A stretch of DNA of 64,000 nucleotides from Trichocoleus sp. FACHB-40 (lineage in GTDB: Bacteria > Cyanobacteriota > Cyanobacteriia > Cyanobacteriales > FACHB-T130). A program made the position numbers and the translations under genes. The stretch is from contig NZ_JACJPF010000034.1 in assembly GCF_014695915.1 (NCBI RefSeq), positions 35,367-99,366 of the forward strand. Reading direction: 5' to 3'. The notes below the pieces were generated by a model. The model did no database searches, was not told the origin of the DNA, and was given only the letters and a program-made list of their open reading frames with translations. Numbering within the stretch: position 1 is the stretch's first letter; each line of letters starts with the position of its first letter. Positions 8,278 through 17,712 of the stretch are shown here, piece after piece.

Positions 8278-8652
8278 TTTTCTTACATGAAAATATATAT
8301 AAAACTATTTATGATAAACTTCGGAACCTTCTCAGGAACCCAGAAAACTACTCCGGGTTGAGCCTACCCCAAGAGGGGGGTGCTTTCTATCTTCCTTGTT
8401 GTTTCCTACTTTAACTCATATTGTATAGCAGCCGTAGGGATAGCATTGCTGCTGACTCTAAAAATATAACTAATTATACGTAGCCCAGTCGGAGGAAGCG
8501 AACTTTTAGAGCCATCTGGCAGTCTACAAAGATGATGGGTTCGCGTTGTCTTAGGATTAGGCTAATCAACATGATCAGGATTGCCAGGAAGCTGCAAGCA
8601 AGCAACCCGACAGGACAGATTAACAACTATTTTGGGAACTTCGGAGGAACAG
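8278..8652. other. Intergenic region, no gene seen
   Basis: There is no coding-like frame. It ends with the ribosome-binding site of the next gene (GGAGGAACAG before ATG 8653). A GGGGGG run sits at about 8375. Confidence 0.5.
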
Positions 8653-9003
8653 ATGGCATATCAAGATCAGGAAAAAAATAGAGATGCCCGAATCGCTGCA
8701 ACTTCCAGAATATGGGGGTTTGCGACAGTAATGCTGGGAATTTGTATTCCGCTTTCATCTGTTACTAGACATGGAGCAATTCTCCCAATAGCTGTAATTT
8801 CAGGGGTAGCAATTGGCACAGGTGCAGTTTGGCAATCTTCTGATAAAAAATCTCAAAATAGCCTACTGCCACCTAGTAAAGTCAACGAGTTAGAAGAAAG
8901 GATTGCTAACTTAGAAACTATTGCTGCTGAAAGTGACGAGTTGGATTTGCACAAGAGAATAAAACAGTTAGAATCAAACAAATTGATTAAGCGACGAGGC
9001 TAA
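8653..9003 (+). CDS. Small membrane protein with C-terminal coiled coil
   Basis: The frame is open from 8581, but the ATG at 8653 has GGAGG eight bases upstream and gives a 116-residue protein. Residues about 20-38 and 44-62 are hydrophobic (two membrane helices), followed by a polar linker. A leucine heptad region follows (VNELEERIANLETIAAESD and LHKRIKQLESNK), predicting a short coiled coil. This two-helix plus coiled-coil plan occurs in small cyanobacterial membrane proteins of unknown role. The gene converges on ftsH; a strong hairpin lies between them. No function is claimed. Confidence 0.6.
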   Translation: MAYQDQEKNRDARIAATSRIWGFATVMLGICIPLSSVTRHGAILPIAVISGVAIGTGAVWQSSDKKSQNSLLPPSKVNELEERIANLETIAAESDELDLHKRIKQLESNKLIKRRG

Positions 9004-9120
9004 ACACCGTATCTGTTCCAGGCTCAGCCTGGGTAGGAGGAAAGCTCGTTGTTGTACATACAATTTGAATAGGGTTTACTTAACAATAGTTGTAGTAAGG
9101 TTTGGATTTTTAGCTACATA

Positions 9121-9147
9121 TTAGCTCCCCTTAAAAAGGGGAGCTAA
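9121..9147. terminator. Bidirectional hairpin between converging genes
   Basis: TTAGCTCCCCTT and AAGGGGAGCTAA form a perfect 12-bp stem around AAA. It sits between the small membrane-protein gene and the 3' end of ftsH. It lacks a long T-run, so it may also be a dispersed palindromic repeat. Confidence 0.5.
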
Positions 9148-9196
9148 GAGAAGGGAAGGTGTAGCGGGATGAATTGGTATTAGTCAGTCTTAACTA

Positions 9197-11137
9197 CTAA
9201 CGAATGACTGTTTGCATCAACTGCGTGCCTTCCGGAAGTTTGCCAGTACGCAACCATTCATCCATTTCGGCTGGAACCTTAGCAAGTTTTAGCTGCTCTC
9301 GCAGTGCAGAACCTTCCAAAACTTCTTTCTGTAACAGGGTTTGCGCTGTTTCTTCCAGCAAGTCCCGATTTTTATCCAGAATTGCTAAGGCAATGTGGTG
9401 CGCTGCATCAATTGTTTCCTTTACCTCCCGATCGATTTCTTCAGCCACCTTAGGACTAATTGCACGACGGGGGTTGCTGTAACCTTCGATAAACTGTTGT
9501 TGTGTTTTCTCAAAAGCAACTGGCCCTAATTCATCGCTCATGCCGTAGAGAGTGACAGCACGTTCTGCCAAATCTGTTGCTTTCTGGATGTCGTCACTGG
9601 CACCTGTGGACACTTTACCAAAGATTATCTCTTCCGATGAGCGTCCACCTAAGAGAGTGGCAATGCGACCGCGAATTTCATCTTCCACCATCAAGAAGCG
9701 GTCTTCTTCCGGCATTTGCAGAGTGTAACCCAGCGCTCCCACGCCACGCGGCACGATGGAGATTTTCTCCACTTTACCTGCTCCTGGCATCATAGCGGCG
9801 ATAATCGCGTGGCCAACTTCGTGATAGGCGACGGTCTTTTTCTCAATTTCATTGAGTACGCGCGATCGCTTCTCTAAACCAGCAACAACCCGCTCAATTG
9901 CTTCGTTGAAATCTGCCATCACTACAGCATCGCGGTTCTGACGTGCCGCCAGTAGTGCAGCTTCATTCGCTAAGTTAGCTAGATCGGCACCAGCAAAGCC
10001 GGGAGTACGAGCTGCAATTGTTACCAAATCGACATCAGGAGCTAATTTGATACCTCTGACGTGGACGTTCAAAATCGCTTCTCTACCAATCTTATCCGGT
10101 CGATCTACCAACACTTGTCGGTCAAAACGTCCGGGACGGCGTAACGCTGGATCAAGCACTTCTGGGCGGTTTGTGGCGGCGACGATAATCACGCCAGTAT
10201 TGCCATCAAAACCATCCATTTCGGTGAGCAACTGGTTGAGGGTTTGTTCGCGCTCATCGTTGCCGCCGACAAAACCATTGGCACCGCCGCGAGATTTACC
10301 CAGTGCATCTAATTCGTCGATGAAGACGATACAGGGAGCTTGTTTTTTGGCTTGTTCAAATAAGTCGCGGACTCGTGCAGCACCTACGCCGACGAATAGC
10401 TCGATGAATTCGGAACCAGAGATACTGAAGAAAGGAACGCCAGCTTCGCCTGCGATCGCTTTCGCTAAAAGTGTCTTTCCCGTTCCCGGAGGGCCGACTA
10501 GCAGCACGCCTTTGGGAATTTTCGCTCCCAGTCGGGTGTACTTACCAGCGTTTTTCAGGAAATCTATTATTTCTAGCAGTTCCATTTTCGCTTCATCGAC
10601 ACCAGCAACGTCATTAAATTTGATGCCAGTGCTGCCTTCTGAGTAAATTCGCGCTTTACTTTTTCCTACCGTTAAGGCAGCGCCACCAGCACCACCACCC
10701 CGGTTCATCAACCAACCCCAAATACCAAAGAAAATTATCGGTGGAACAACCCAACTCAGTAGTGTTCCAATCCAGCCATTATTATTTGGTGCAGGTGCGG
10801 CAAAATCTACGTTATGTTCGCGCAGAATTTTCGGCAAATCTAAATCGAGTGCTACTGGCGTGGTGACAAATACTTGACTCGATGCAGATTCATTTGTATT
10901 TACATCGGTTTTGAGTGAATACTCAATCCGCTCGTTGCCAACAATCGCACGGTCAACTTTGCCACTTTGTACTTGATTGATAAAGTCGCTATAAGAAGCC
11001 TGCGGCAACCGAGGCCCAAAGCTAGGAATGATAAAGTTTAGCAGTACAAGGATTGTGAACAGAATCAGTAATCCGCCGCCAATCTGCCTCGGTCGGGAGG
11101 GTTTAAGCGATCTCTTGTTATTATTTTCAACAGGCAT
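9197..11137 (-). CDS. ftsH: ATP-dependent zinc metalloprotease FtsH
   Basis: This is a membrane-anchored AAA+ protease that degrades damaged or unassembled membrane proteins; in cyanobacteria the FtsH set includes the photosystem II repair protease. From ATG 11137 (646 residues) there are two membrane helices (about 21-40 and 122-143), Walker A GPPGTGKT (215-222), Walker [10 protein letters not shown], the second region of homology with RRPGRFDR, and the zinc site HEVGH (439-443). The frame could extend to a TTG at 11167, but [13 protein letters not shown] matches the cyanobacterial N-terminus and has AAGAGG upstream. HEVGH instead of the commoner HEAGH is typical of one cyanobacterial FtsH subgroup (FtsH1/FtsH3-like). 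I do not choose the paralogue. All catalytic motifs are intact. Confidence 0.97.
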   Translation of the reverse strand: MPVENNNKRSLKPSRPRQIGGGLLILFTILVLLNFIIPSFGPRLPQASYSDFINQVQSGKVDRAIVGNERIEYSLKTDVNTNESASSQVFVTTPVALDLDLPKILREHNVDFAAPAPNNNGWIGTLLSWVVPPIIFFGIWGWLMNRGGGAGGAALTVGKSKARIYSEGSTGIKFNDVAGVDEAKMELLEIIDFLKNAGKYTRLGAKIPKGVLLVGPPGTGKTLLAKAIAGEAGVPFFSISGSEFIELFVGVGAARVRDLFEQAKKQAPCIVFIDELDALGKSRGGANGFVGGNDEREQTLNQLLTEMDGFDGNTGVIIVAATNRPEVLDPALRRPGRFDRQVLVDRPDKIGREAILNVHVRGIKLAPDVDLVTIAARTPGFAGADLANLANEAALLAARQNRDAVVMADFNEAIERVVAGLEKRSRVLNEIEKKTVAYHEVGHAIIAAMMPGAGKVEKISIVPRGVGALGYTLQMPEEDRFLMVEDEIRGRIATLLGGRSSEEIIFGKVSTGASDDIQKATDLAERAVTLYGMSDELGPVAFEKTQQQFIEGYSNPRRAISPKVAEEIDREVKETIDAAHHIALAILDKNRDLLEETAQTLLQKEVLEGSALREQLKLAKVPAEMDEWLRTGKLPEGTQLMQTVIR

Positions 11138-11369
11138 TGTAGATACGAACCTCTTAAATGTTTGCAAGAGAACAAGAGTAGCTTTCAGATTTCTACTTGC
11201 TGAAAGCTTTTTGCTGTCTTCGGGTGAGTAAGCTTTTAGAGCTTCGAGACTGATAATATGGTGAGGCTCTCTTAGCTATTGTAAAAAAGAGGATGCGTAA
11301 GCCTGGGTTCGGTGTCTACGCCTACAAGCATCCGTATAGCCGTACTTTAGTCTTTATATATTAAGTTGT

Positions 11370-11597
11370 ATGACAACTCAGGCTGGATTTGTTCTCAAGG
11401 TGCTAATTCTCTCAGCTGTGCTGTCGATTTTGATTAAGTATGCTGGGCCTTATATTCCTATTCCAGCAACAGGAGCGATGTTTCTAGGGAACGATCCACT
11501 ACAAGCGATCGCGCTTATAGTCGTCTTTCTCCCCACTCTCATCATGGCTTTTGCCCTCTGGCGGCGGGCATATCTTTATAAGGGGGCTGGGGATTAG
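11370..11597 (+). CDS. Small two-helix membrane protein, conserved type
   Basis: The 75-residue protein has hydrophobic segments at about 8-26 and 44-62, separated by a Pro-rich loop (YAGPYIPIPATGAMFLGND). The loop is distinctive and resembles short conserved hypothetical proteins of cyanobacteria. The ATG start lies about 230 bases from the divergently transcribed ftsH. The stop codon is overlapped by the start of a heptamer repeat block. Function is unknown. Confidence 0.6.
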   Translation: MTTQAGFVLKVLILSAVLSILIKYAGPYIPIPATGAMFLGNDPLQAIALIVVFLPTLIMAFALWRRAYLYKGAGD

Positions 11598-11735
11598 GGA
11601 CTAGGGACTAGGGACTAGGAACTAGGGGCTGGGGACTAGGTAAGACTTTTCCCCAATTCCCAATTCCCAATCCCCAATCCCCAATCCCCAATCCCCAATC
11701 CCCAATCCCCAATCCCCAATCCCTAGTCCCCAATC
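11590..11735. repeat. Inverted heptamer repeat block, copy 1
   Basis: A G-rich run of GGGACTA-type heptamers (11590-11640) is followed by the linker TAAGACTTTTCC and a C-rich run of CCCAATC heptamers (about 11651-11733). The two runs are roughly complementary and could fold into one long hairpin. Heptameric tandem repeats (STRR type) are known from filamentous cyanobacteria. A second copy with the same linker lies at 18652-18733. Confidence 0.85.
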
Positions 11736-11842
11736 CAAAATTGGCATCCCTCCCGCGAAGCTAGGCGAAAGTTGCCGATATCGGCTAATCTAGCTGCATT
11801 GATCGGGAATTATAGCCTGAGATAGTCTTTGAGGCGTCACTT

Positions 11843-13012
11843 GTGAAACTAGGTCAGCTAATTGGCTTTTTTGCCATAGTCGTTTCTTTATATATCCTGT
11901 GGCAAATACGGGATTTGTTACTGCTACTGTTTGCTGCTATTGTGTTAGCGACTGCCTTGAATCGGCTATCGCTACGGCTGCAACGATCGGGAATGCAACA
12001 TGGCTTAGCTGTGTTGTGTTCAATTGCTTTGTTACTAGCCCTGATTGTAGGATTTTTCTGGCTAATTGTGCCCCCGTTTGCAGTCCAGTTTGAAGAACTA
12101 ACACAGCGGGTTCCCCAAGGATTTGAGCGCCTGAATAATTGGACTGATTACTGGAGAGATCGTGTTCCTACCCAGCTAGTTCCGTATCTACCGGATGTGG
12201 ACAGCATCAGCCAACAAGTACAGCCTTTATTAAATCGGCTGTTAGGAGGCTCGGTCGCGTTTTTCTCTAGCTCTTTGGGCGTTATACTCAGGGTTTTGTT
12301 AGTGCTAGTTTTGACAGGGATGCTATTAGCAAATCCTCAAGCTTATCGCAAGGGATTTGTGCGGTTATTCCCCTCTTTTTATCGGCGGCGAGTGGATGGA
12401 ATTTTGGATCAATGCGAAGTTGCATTGGGAAGGTGGCTTGGTGGCGCACTGATTAGCATGAGTGTAGTAGCGCTGATGAGTATGGTTGGGCTGTCAATTT
12501 TGCGTATACCTTCACCGTTGGCCCAAGGAATTTTGGCGGGGGTTTTGAACTTGATTCCCAATCTGGGCCCAACTATTAGTGTGATACCACCAATGGCGAT
12601 CGCATTGTTGGAAGCTCCTTGGAAATCTGTCGCGGTGTTCGGTCTTTACTTTGCCATTCAGCAGATTGAAAGTAATTTTTTGACCCCTTACGTCATGGCT
12701 CAGCAGGTATCGCTACTGCCAGCTGTAACTTTACTTTCTCAAGTGTTTTTTGCCACCTTCTTTGGATTTTTGGGGTTATTTTTGGCGCTACCTTTAACCG
12801 TCGTTGGTCAAATTTGGGTAAAAGAAGTATTAATCAAAGATGTTCTCGATCAATGGCGTAGCGATCGCAAACAGGTTTTTGATGCCAAGGGTACAGATTT
12901 ATCCGATGAAGCTGGTGAATTTGATCAAGAAACTGGAGTTTTGCCAGAAGCGAATCTACCAATCCATGACGAGCCGAATCTTGATGATGTGAGTGGCAAA
13001 CATAAAAAGTAG
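11843..13012 (+). CDS. AI-2E family transporter (PerM-like permease)
   Basis: The 389-residue protein begins with two membrane helices (about 7-26, 28-45 and 58-80 region). A soluble amphipathic segment follows, and then four or more C-terminal helices containing the family patterns LAQGILAGVLNLIPNLGPTI and the stretch ending in FGFLGLFLALPLTVV. The C-terminal 50 residues are acidic and hydrophilic. This is the AI-2E/PerM superfamily; members export small molecules or ions, and the autoinducer role shown for one E. coli member cannot be carried over. The start is GTG at 11843. It is separate from the gene upstream, across the repeat block. Confidence 0.9.
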   Translation: MKLGQLIGFFAIVVSLYILWQIRDLLLLLFAAIVLATALNRLSLRLQRSGMQHGLAVLCSIALLLALIVGFFWLIVPPFAVQFEELTQRVPQGFERLNNWTDYWRDRVPTQLVPYLPDVDSISQQVQPLLNRLLGGSVAFFSSSLGVILRVLLVLVLTGMLLANPQAYRKGFVRLFPSFYRRRVDGILDQCEVALGRWLGGALISMSVVALMSMVGLSILRIPSPLAQGILAGVLNLIPNLGPTISVIPPMAIALLEAPWKSVAVFGLYFAIQQIESNFLTPYVMAQQVSLLPAVTLLSQVFFATFFGFLGLFLALPLTVVGQIWVKEVLIKDVLDQWRSDRKQVFDAKGTDLSDEAGEFDQETGVLPEANLPIHDEPNLDDVSGKHKK

Positions 13013-13061
13013 CAATAAATAGCGATCGCTATCATCACCACTCCTCAATGAGAGAATAATA

Positions 13062-13973
13062 TTGCTCTCTCAAATTGCACTCTTGGAATACGACAACACC
13101 TGTAAATATCTTGCCGAGAATTACCCAGCTGACTTTGCCAACTGGCTACTCAATGTTGATTCAGACATTGAGGTAATCAAAACTGAACTGGGTTTAGAAC
13201 CGATTCGCGCTGATTCTGTCACCTTTCTGCAAGTCGCCAACCAAATCCTGCACCTAGAATTTCAAACCTTAGCGCAATCAACTCCTCCCCTCGACTTCCG
13301 GATGCTCGATTACTACACGCGGCTCAAGCGACAATATTGGTGTGAAATCGTGCAGGTGGTGATTTTCTTGCAAGCCACCACCTCAGAACTCGTCTTTAGA
13401 CAGCAGTATGTAGACACAAGTACCAGACACCACTATCGCGTCATCCGTCTGTGGGAAGAAGATCCTGCCCCACTCCTGGCAAACCCTGCTCTCTTACCAC
13501 TGGCAACCTTAGCTCGCAGCGACTCCCCCAGAGTTTTATTAGAGCAAGTTGCCGCTGGGGTCGCTACGATCGAGGGAAGCGCCGAGCGAAAGAATATCCT
13601 AGCTTGTGCAGGGGTTCTGGCTGGTTTGCGGTTTAAAAAAGATTTGATTCAACAACTATTGCGAGAGGAAATTATGCAGGAATCTGTTATCTATCAAGAC
13701 ATCCTCCAAAAGGGGGAGATGCGAGGTGAGCAACGAGGTCTGCAACGAGGTCTGCAACAAGGTCTGCAACGAGGCAGGGAAGAGGGCAGGCAGCAAGGAG
13801 AGGCGGCGTTAATTTTGCGGCTACTAACACTACGGTTTGGTGAAATTAATCCTCAACTGCAAGAACAGATTCGCGGTTTAGCTATCCCTCAGTTAGAAGA
13901 ATTGGCGGAAGCGCTGTTGAATTTCTCCAGCCAAAGCGATTTAGTCAACTACTTGGCGACTCAGGAGCCATAA
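13062..13973 (+). CDS. Rpn-type PD-(D/E)XK nuclease-like protein with DUF4351 tail
   Basis: The 303-residue protein has the Rpn/YhgA-like nuclease fold at its N-terminus: a conserved Asp in IRADSVTFLQ (about 50) and HLEFQT (about 66-71) form the likely PD-(D/E)XK core. A Gln/Gly/Arg-rich linker made by 12-base tandem duplication (GLQRGLQQGLQRG, DNA 13734-13778) follows. The C-terminal DUF4351-like helical domain (ILRLLTLRFGEINPQLQEQI onward) completes it. These proteins are numerous in cyanobacteria; some promote recombination or act in phage-related contexts. The start is TTG at 13062. The gene stands alone between the permease and the COG1900 gene. Confidence 0.8.
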   Translation: MLSQIALLEYDNTCKYLAENYPADFANWLLNVDSDIEVIKTELGLEPIRADSVTFLQVANQILHLEFQTLAQSTPPLDFRMLDYYTRLKRQYWCEIVQVVIFLQATTSELVFRQQYVDTSTRHHYRVIRLWEEDPAPLLANPALLPLATLARSDSPRVLLEQVAAGVATIEGSAERKNILACAGVLAGLRFKKDLIQQLLREEIMQESVIYQDILQKGEMRGEQRGLQRGLQQGLQRGREEGRQQGEAALILRLLTLRFGEINPQLQEQIRGLAIPQLEELAEALLNFSSQSDLVNYLATQEP

Positions 13974-14076
13974 TTTCAACAGCAGCACATAACGTGAACC
14001 GCTGAAAGGGGTCGCCCCAAAGGGCGTCGCAATAGAGGAAACTAAGGATGAGCAATCCCACCCTTCAACCTTCCCT

Positions 14077-15276
14077 ATGCGAACTATCGCCGAAATTAAC
14101 GACAAGATCAGCCGCCAATTGGCTGTTGTGTGGACAACAGAAGAATTAAAAGCACGGGTGGCAGAGGTGGGAGTCACCCAAGCCGCTAAGGAAGTGGATG
14201 TAATTACCACTGGCACCTTTGAGCCAATGGAGTCATCGGGGGCGATCATCAACCTGGGACACACTGATCCACCGATGAAAATTCGCCGTTGTTGGTTGGA
14301 TGGAGTACCAGCCTACGCGGGATTTGGTGCCGTGGATCTGTATTTGGGTGCAACCGGGATGGTGGAATACGCCAGCACTGGTGAAGCACCAGATGGGGAA
14401 GAATCAAGAGAACGCGGTGGCGGCCATATCATAGAAGACTTGATTGCTGGTAAACCTGTGCAACTACGCGCCATCGGACAAGTTACAGATTGCTATCCGC
14501 GAGCGTCCTTTGAGACAACCATCACCCGCGACACGATTAACCAATTTTACTTATTTAATCCGCGCAATATATACCAAAATTTTATTGTAGGGGTGAATGG
14601 AGGCGATCGCCCTCTCTTCACTTACCTCGGCCCTTTGCAGCCCCGACTAGCAAATGCCGTCTATTCAAACGCTGGGGCAATTTCCCCCCTCCTCAACGAT
14701 CCCGACCTGCAACTGATTGGTATCGGCACCCGGATTTTTTTAGGCGGCGGCATCGGTTACGTTTCCTGGGAAGGCACGCAGCACTTTCCTTTACAAAAGC
14801 GCTTACCAAATCGGACACCAATCGGCCCAGCAGCCACCCTTGCCTTGATGGGAGATGCTAAACAAATGAACCCCCGCTGGGTGCGCGGTTGCTACTTCAA
14901 AAATTACGGCCCTTCTGTAATGCTGGGTGTCGGCGTTCCCTTGCCAGTGTTGCACGAGCAAGTCGTCGCTAGTTGTGCAGTCCAAGACAAAGACATCGTA
15001 GCGCCAGTTGTCGATTTCTCGATTCCCCGGCGCGTCCGTCCCACCTTTGGCTTAGTGAGTTACGCCCAGTTAAAAACTGGACGGATCTCCATTGAAGGTA
15101 AACCCGTGCGGGTTGCCCCCCTTGCGTCTGTGTTTCTCTCGCGTCAAGTAGCGCTGGAGTTGAAGCAATGGATTGAGGCTGGGGAATTTACCCTCACTGA
15201 ACCTGTTGCCCAGATTCCGATGGATCGGTCTTTTTTACCCCAAGACCGATGGGGTTCTCAAATTTCCTTGGAATAG
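14077..15276 (+). CDS. COG1900-type homocysteine biosynthesis protein
   Basis: The 399-residue protein resembles the COG1900/DUF39 family, implicated in sulfur incorporation to form homocysteine from aspartate semialdehyde in methanogens and anaerobes and also found in cyanobacteria. It begins with TIAEINDKISRQLAVVWTTEELKAR-like sequence and has the family-typical Gly-rich stretch GTRIFLGGGIGYVSWEGTQH (about 230) and a conserved Cys in RWVRGCYFKNYGPS (about 270). No C-terminal ferredoxin or CBS domain is attached. The ATG at 14077 is the start; an upstream ATG at 14048 is out of frame. In an oxygenic organism the actual reaction is uncertain. Confidence 0.85.
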   Translation: MRTIAEINDKISRQLAVVWTTEELKARVAEVGVTQAAKEVDVITTGTFEPMESSGAIINLGHTDPPMKIRRCWLDGVPAYAGFGAVDLYLGATGMVEYASTGEAPDGEESRERGGGHIIEDLIAGKPVQLRAIGQVTDCYPRASFETTITRDTINQFYLFNPRNIYQNFIVGVNGGDRPLFTYLGPLQPRLANAVYSNAGAISPLLNDPDLQLIGIGTRIFLGGGIGYVSWEGTQHFPLQKRLPNRTPIGPAATLALMGDAKQMNPRWVRGCYFKNYGPSVMLGVGVPLPVLHEQVVASCAVQDKDIVAPVVDFSIPRRVRPTFGLVSYAQLKTGRISIEGKPVRVAPLASVFLSRQVALELKQWIEAGEFTLTEPVAQIPMDRSFLPQDRWGSQISLE

Positions 15277-15292
15277 TCATTAAAGACTAATT

Positions 15293-15467
15293 CTCGTTCC
15301 CAGTCTCAGGGTGGTTTCATACAATCAAAGAAAATATCGAAAATTGCGACATTTTGTAGGGGCATGGCAATGCCCCTACCGCCAGCCAAAATCAACGTTA
15401 CAGAGTTTTCTTTTAATAAATGAAACCATCCTTCTTTCATCGTTCCCAGACTGGGACTGGGAACGAG
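15293..15467. mobile_element. MITE-like element with 13-bp terminal inverted repeats
   Basis: CTCGTTCCCAGTC (15293-15305) and GACTGGGAACGAG (15455-15467) are perfect inverted ends of a 175-bp unit. Just inside are a second complementary pair, GGTGGTTTCAT and ATGAAACCATC, and a central hairpin GTAGGGGCA/TGCCCCTAC. It contains no coding frame. It lies between two converging genes and could also serve as a terminator. Related ends occur at 33108-33132. Confidence 0.7.
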
Positions 15468-15486
15468 GGTTGGTTCTTTTGCCTTT

Positions 15487-16446
15487 TTACTTTTTACTTT
15501 CTGGAGGCGGTGTTGAGCGTTTAACTGGCTTCGGCAGGGGTTCCCGGCGTTTGGGTTGCGGGGCTGCTGCTGCTGGTCTGTCTCCTGCGGGACGCATGGG
15601 ACGCTCTCGATTGCCTGTTGGTCTTCTGCCTGGAGGACGACCCCCCCCACCTCGGAAGGGCTTCTTGCCCGGAATCTTCCTGGGAGGAAGACGACCAATA
15701 TCTTTGCTCTCCTGAATCACCAAGTTGTTACCTTGCCGCTGCACTTGCACATCCATGAAGTGACCAACAGCTTTGTCTTGGACAATGCCCTTGAGTTTCA
15801 ACTTGAAAAACTTGGGATTTTCCTCGTCCTTGCGGGGAGACTGCTTGATCTTGATGACGATGTCTTCTTCTTCTGGCGACTGATAAATCACCTCGCCGCG
15901 AATGGAAAAATAACCATCGTTGGCTACACTTTCGTCGCTTTGAGCATCCGTTTGAGCATCTGTTAGTTCGGTTGATTCTGCCTCAGACTCAGGCGGCGGT
16001 TGGTTCAGTCTTTCAGGCTCCCAGACACCCACAATTTGGACGTGCAAGTTGCCGTCTTCTTGTCGCATTCGGGGATAAACAACCCACAGGTGTTCTTGCT
16101 CTAAGTTCAGGTGATTTTTCACCAAACTCATAACTCGACCCAGTAGCACGGCATCGATGTCTGTTCCATCTGATGCCAGAAGCATTCCTCGCGTAAATTG
16201 CTCTTCGGAGGAGGTGTATTTACCCCGTACCAGGCCAATTGCCCGGTACTGCATTGGTTCGCTGGGCGGGGGAATTGGTCGCTGCCTTGTGGCAGCATCA
16301 TCAGAGACAGGCACTTGTGTTGTTTCCGAATCGCTGTTCGGCATTGTATCGGCTGGTATTAGCGGATTGGGCGTTTGTGGTGGCTCTGGCTTGGGATCAC
16401 CAGAAGACTCAGGTAAGTCGGAAAACCGATTCACAGAAGGACTCAT
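15487..16446 (-). CDS. Hypothetical protein with basic Arg/Gly/Pro-rich tail
   Basis: The 319-residue protein has a Pro/Ser/Asp-rich unstructured N-terminus (1-65). A conserved-looking globular core (about 66-145) contains YRAIGLVRGKYTSSEEQFTR and LWVVYPRM. An acidic linker follows, then a second core (about 180-250) with YFSIRGEVIYQSPEEEDIVI and FKLKLKG. The last 65 residues are strongly basic (PGKKPFRGGGGRPPGRRP), as in nucleic-acid-binding tails. I know this architecture as a cyanobacterial conserved hypothetical; no function is assigned. The start is ATG 16446. It diverges from the TPR gene, so the 160-base gap holds both promoters. Confidence 0.7.
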   Translation of the reverse strand: MSPSVNRFSDLPESSGDPKPEPPQTPNPLIPADTMPNSDSETTQVPVSDDAATRQRPIPPPSEPMQYRAIGLVRGKYTSSEEQFTRGMLLASDGTDIDAVLLGRVMSLVKNHLNLEQEHLWVVYPRMRQEDGNLHVQIVGVWEPERLNQPPPESEAESTELTDAQTDAQSDESVANDGYFSIRGEVIYQSPEEEDIVIKIKQSPRKDEENPKFFKLKLKGIVQDKAVGHFMDVQVQRQGNNLVIQESKDIGRLPPRKIPGKKPFRGGGGRPPGRRPTGNRERPMRPAGDRPAAAAPQPKRREPLPKPVKRSTPPPESKK

Positions 16447-16609
16447 ATTACTCCTCGCGGCGGAGACACATCCCCTTAGGGGGAGTCAGTCAGCTCATTG
16501 TACTGAATGCAGAGATGCGACTGGTAGATCCGCAATGTTTTTGCACGAAACTAAGCAAAAACTCCTATAGAGTATCAAATTTAATACAATGCTGCCACTA
16601 TTTTAGAGC

Positions 16610-17599
16610 TTGGAGGCGGTGAGGCAGCTTGTCGTAAGTGCAAAAGTGGAAAATCCGTTTGTGGTCGATAATGTCAATAGAGTTCAATGCAGTTGTGTGT
16701 CCAAAAAACGCGGTCGCTGGTTAATTAATTTGGTATTGGTGCTGGGTGTACTGGTGTTTGTAGGTGTGTCGATTATTCCGCTGGTAGGTATGGTTTTTGA
16801 GCAAAAGCCGCCTTCCACTGGAGCGACACCTGTAGCAAGCCAGACGAGCCAACCACCTGTCAATCAGTCGGAATTAGAAGCTCAGGCGAAAGGTTATGAA
16901 TTGGTTTTGCAGAAGGAGCCTGAGAATCAAACGGCGTTGCGAGGGTTGTTGGAAACGCGGCTGAAACTGCGCGACGTTAAGGGCGCGATCGCACCCTTGG
17001 AAAAACTGGCGAAACTGAATCCCCAGCAGTCTGAGTACGCTGTTTTGCTCGCTCAAGCTAAACAAAAAACTGGCGATTCTGAAGGTTCGGCCCAAACTTA
17101 TCGCTCGATTTTGACTTCTAAACCGGGAGATATTTATGCTCTGCAAGGTCTTGTAGGTCTTTTGCTCGAACAAAACCGTCCGGAGGCGGCGATAGGGCTG
17201 CTACAAGATACTTTGAAAACGGCAACAGATGTGAATCAAGTGCAGCCGGGTAGTGTGGATGTAACTTCGGTGCAGTTGGAGTTGGGTAAGGTTTATGTTG
17301 GGCAAAATCGTTTTCCGGAAGCGATCGCTATTTACGATGAGGCGATTAAGGGTAATAAACAGGATTTTCGCCCCATCGTAGCTAAGGCTTATGTGCTTCA
17401 ACAACAAGGCAGAACTGCCGAAGCTAAGCCCTTATTCGACACTGCTATTGCTTTAGCACCAGCGGATGTCAAAGACCGAATTAAACAATTGGCTACCCAA
17501 ACACCTACATCCACCAATTCTCCCGCCAACCCTCCCTCTAATGCTCCCAGCAGTGTGCCTACTATTCCACCACCTCAGCCTGACGAAACAAGAGACTAA
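16610..17599 (+). CDS. Membrane-anchored TPR protein
   Basis: The frame starts at TTG 16610 (329 residues), but the likely start is GTG at 16697. There SKKRGRWLINLVLVLGVLVF forms a short basic N-terminus plus one membrane helix, as in the cyanobacterial family. After a Ser/Pro linker there are about five tetratricopeptide repeats (residues about 95-280 of the long form): ETRLKLRDVKGAIAPLEKLA, QTYRSILTSKPGDIYALQGL and AIAIYDEAIKGNK are examples. The tail is Pro/Ser-rich. TPR proteins act as assembly scaffolds, often at thylakoids; the partner is unknown. A terminator follows directly. Confidence 0.85.
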   Translation: MEAVRQLVVSAKVENPFVVDNVNRVQCSCVSKKRGRWLINLVLVLGVLVFVGVSIIPLVGMVFEQKPPSTGATPVASQTSQPPVNQSELEAQAKGYELVLQKEPENQTALRGLLETRLKLRDVKGAIAPLEKLAKLNPQQSEYAVLLAQAKQKTGDSEGSAQTYRSILTSKPGDIYALQGLVGLLLEQNRPEAAIGLLQDTLKTATDVNQVQPGSVDVTSVQLELGKVYVGQNRFPEAIAIYDEAIKGNKQDFRPIVAKAYVLQQQGRTAEAKPLFDTAIALAPADVKDRIKQLATQTPTSTNSPANPPSNAPSSVPTIPPPQPDETRD

Positions 17600-17629
17600 A
17601 GAAAGTTAGGAGTCATGAGTTTTGCTAAG

Positions 17630-17656
17630 CCGGAGACTTTGAATCTCCGGATTTTT
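17630..17656 (+). terminator. Intrinsic terminator of the TPR gene
   Basis: CCGGAGA (17630-17636) pairs with TCTCCGG (17644-17650) and is followed by ATTTTT, 31 bases after the TPR stop codon. Confidence 0.7.
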
Positions 17657-17712
17657 GAGTTGGCAAAAAGTTAGGATTTAGAAGCTGAAAACTAAAAGTT
17701 AGAGTTATTAAC

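Noticed and set aside
10047..10646. 199-codon plus-strand frame inside ftsH
   Set aside because: Antisense shadow of the conserved AAA+ region; Ser/Pro-rich composition typical of reverse frames.
15311..15966. Two plus-strand frames of about 135 codons overlapping the basic hypothetical protein gene
   Set aside because: They are antisense to the Arg/Gly/Pro-rich gene and partly to the MITE; the minus-strand frame has the better start and domain structure.
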